From: an uncultured Faecalibacterium sp.
GTDB taxonomy: Bacteria; Bacillota; Clostridia; Oscillospirales; Ruminococcaceae
Length of the DNA stretch: 5,410 nucleotides
NCBI GenBank assembly: GCA_937917475.1
Contig: CALDNF010000272.1
Coordinates: forward strand, 1-5,410
Direction: 5' to 3'
Shown here: positions 5,311 through 5,410 of the stretch, piece by piece
Position numbering within the stretch: position 1 is the stretch's first letter
How the letters are laid out: every line of letters begins with the position of its first letter
Position numbers and translations under genes: made by a program
The notes under the pieces: generated by a model
What the model saw: the letters and a program-made list of their open reading frames with translations, nothing else
The model's database searches: none
Told to the model about the DNA's origin: nothing

Positions 5311-5355
5311 TGCGTTATAAGAAACTTAAGTTAGCCTGCATAAACTTTACCGGCC

Positions 5356-5410
5356 TGCCAAGGGCTCTCCCTTTGGGAGAGCTGGCAACGCCGTCAGGCG
5401 TTGTCTGAGA
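5356..5410 (-). repeat. Hairpin repeat copy C (REP-like), inverted, reaching the window edge
   Basis: Read on the minus strand this copy runs TCTCAGAC, then a stem CAACGCC/GGCGTTG (bases 5403-5386 in all), then GCCA and GCTCTCCC/GGGAGAGC (5382-5375 with 5371-5364, loop AAA), and CCTTGGCA. The first stem has the same 7-bp size as in copy A but a different sequence on both arms. The copy faces copy B, with about 137 bases between them. Its outer end may lie beyond the window. Confidence 0.8.

Noticed and set aside
5241..5320. Integron attC-like recombination site
   Set aside because: The rod hairpin with internal loops recalls attC sites, but the flanking bases do not give the required GTTRRRY/RYYYAAC core pair and no integrase is present.

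Overview
The window looks like chromosomal DNA of a GC-rich gut Firmicute of the Oscillospiraceae/Ruminococcaceae. Faecalibacterium or a close relative is my best guess. I base this on the branched-chain amino acid genes, a T-box leader, consensus sigma-A promoters and AGGAG-type ribosome binding sites in GC-rich sequence. A short hairpin repeat of a kind I associate with that group is also present in three copies. No database search was possible, so the genus is an inference.

Four protein genes alternate in strand (-, +, -, +), and none share an operon within the window. (1) Positions 1-1174, minus: the N-terminal 391 codons of acetolactate synthase large subunit (ilvB), running off the left edge. 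It is preceded by a complete T-box riboswitch (about 1237-1523) with a GUC (valine) specifier, an intrinsic terminator and a consensus promoter. (2) Positions 1790-3007, plus: a 405-residue AAA+ ATPase of the DUF815 type. Its own promoter is at 1611-1639, and its 5' leader contains repeat copy A and a second hairpin. (3) Positions 3081-4286, minus: a 401-residue threonine ammonia-lyase (ilvA type) with a C-terminal ACT domain and its own consensus promoter. A bidirectional terminator separates it from the convergent ATPase gene. (4) Positions 4520-5143, plus: a 207-residue protein with a probable concanavalin A-like (LamG/DUF1080-like) fold and no signal peptide. It is divergent from ilvA.

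The right-hand 267 bases carry no gene that I can support. They hold repeat copy B (plus), a long rod-like hairpin (5241-5310) and repeat copy C (minus, running off the right edge).

IlvA makes 2-oxobutyrate from threonine. IlvB condenses 2-oxobutyrate with pyruvate on the isoleucine branch, or two pyruvates on the valine/leucine branch, so the two genes belong to one pathway. Their control appears to differ. ilvB has tRNA-dependent attenuation, while ilvA has only a short leader, a palindromic region over its -35 box and an ACT domain for possible allosteric control. The ATPase and the lectin-like protein have no visible link to this pathway. I see no clear novel multi-gene system. The least explained elements are the repeat family with its covarying stems, the rod hairpin between two inverted copies, and the two genes of unknown role.
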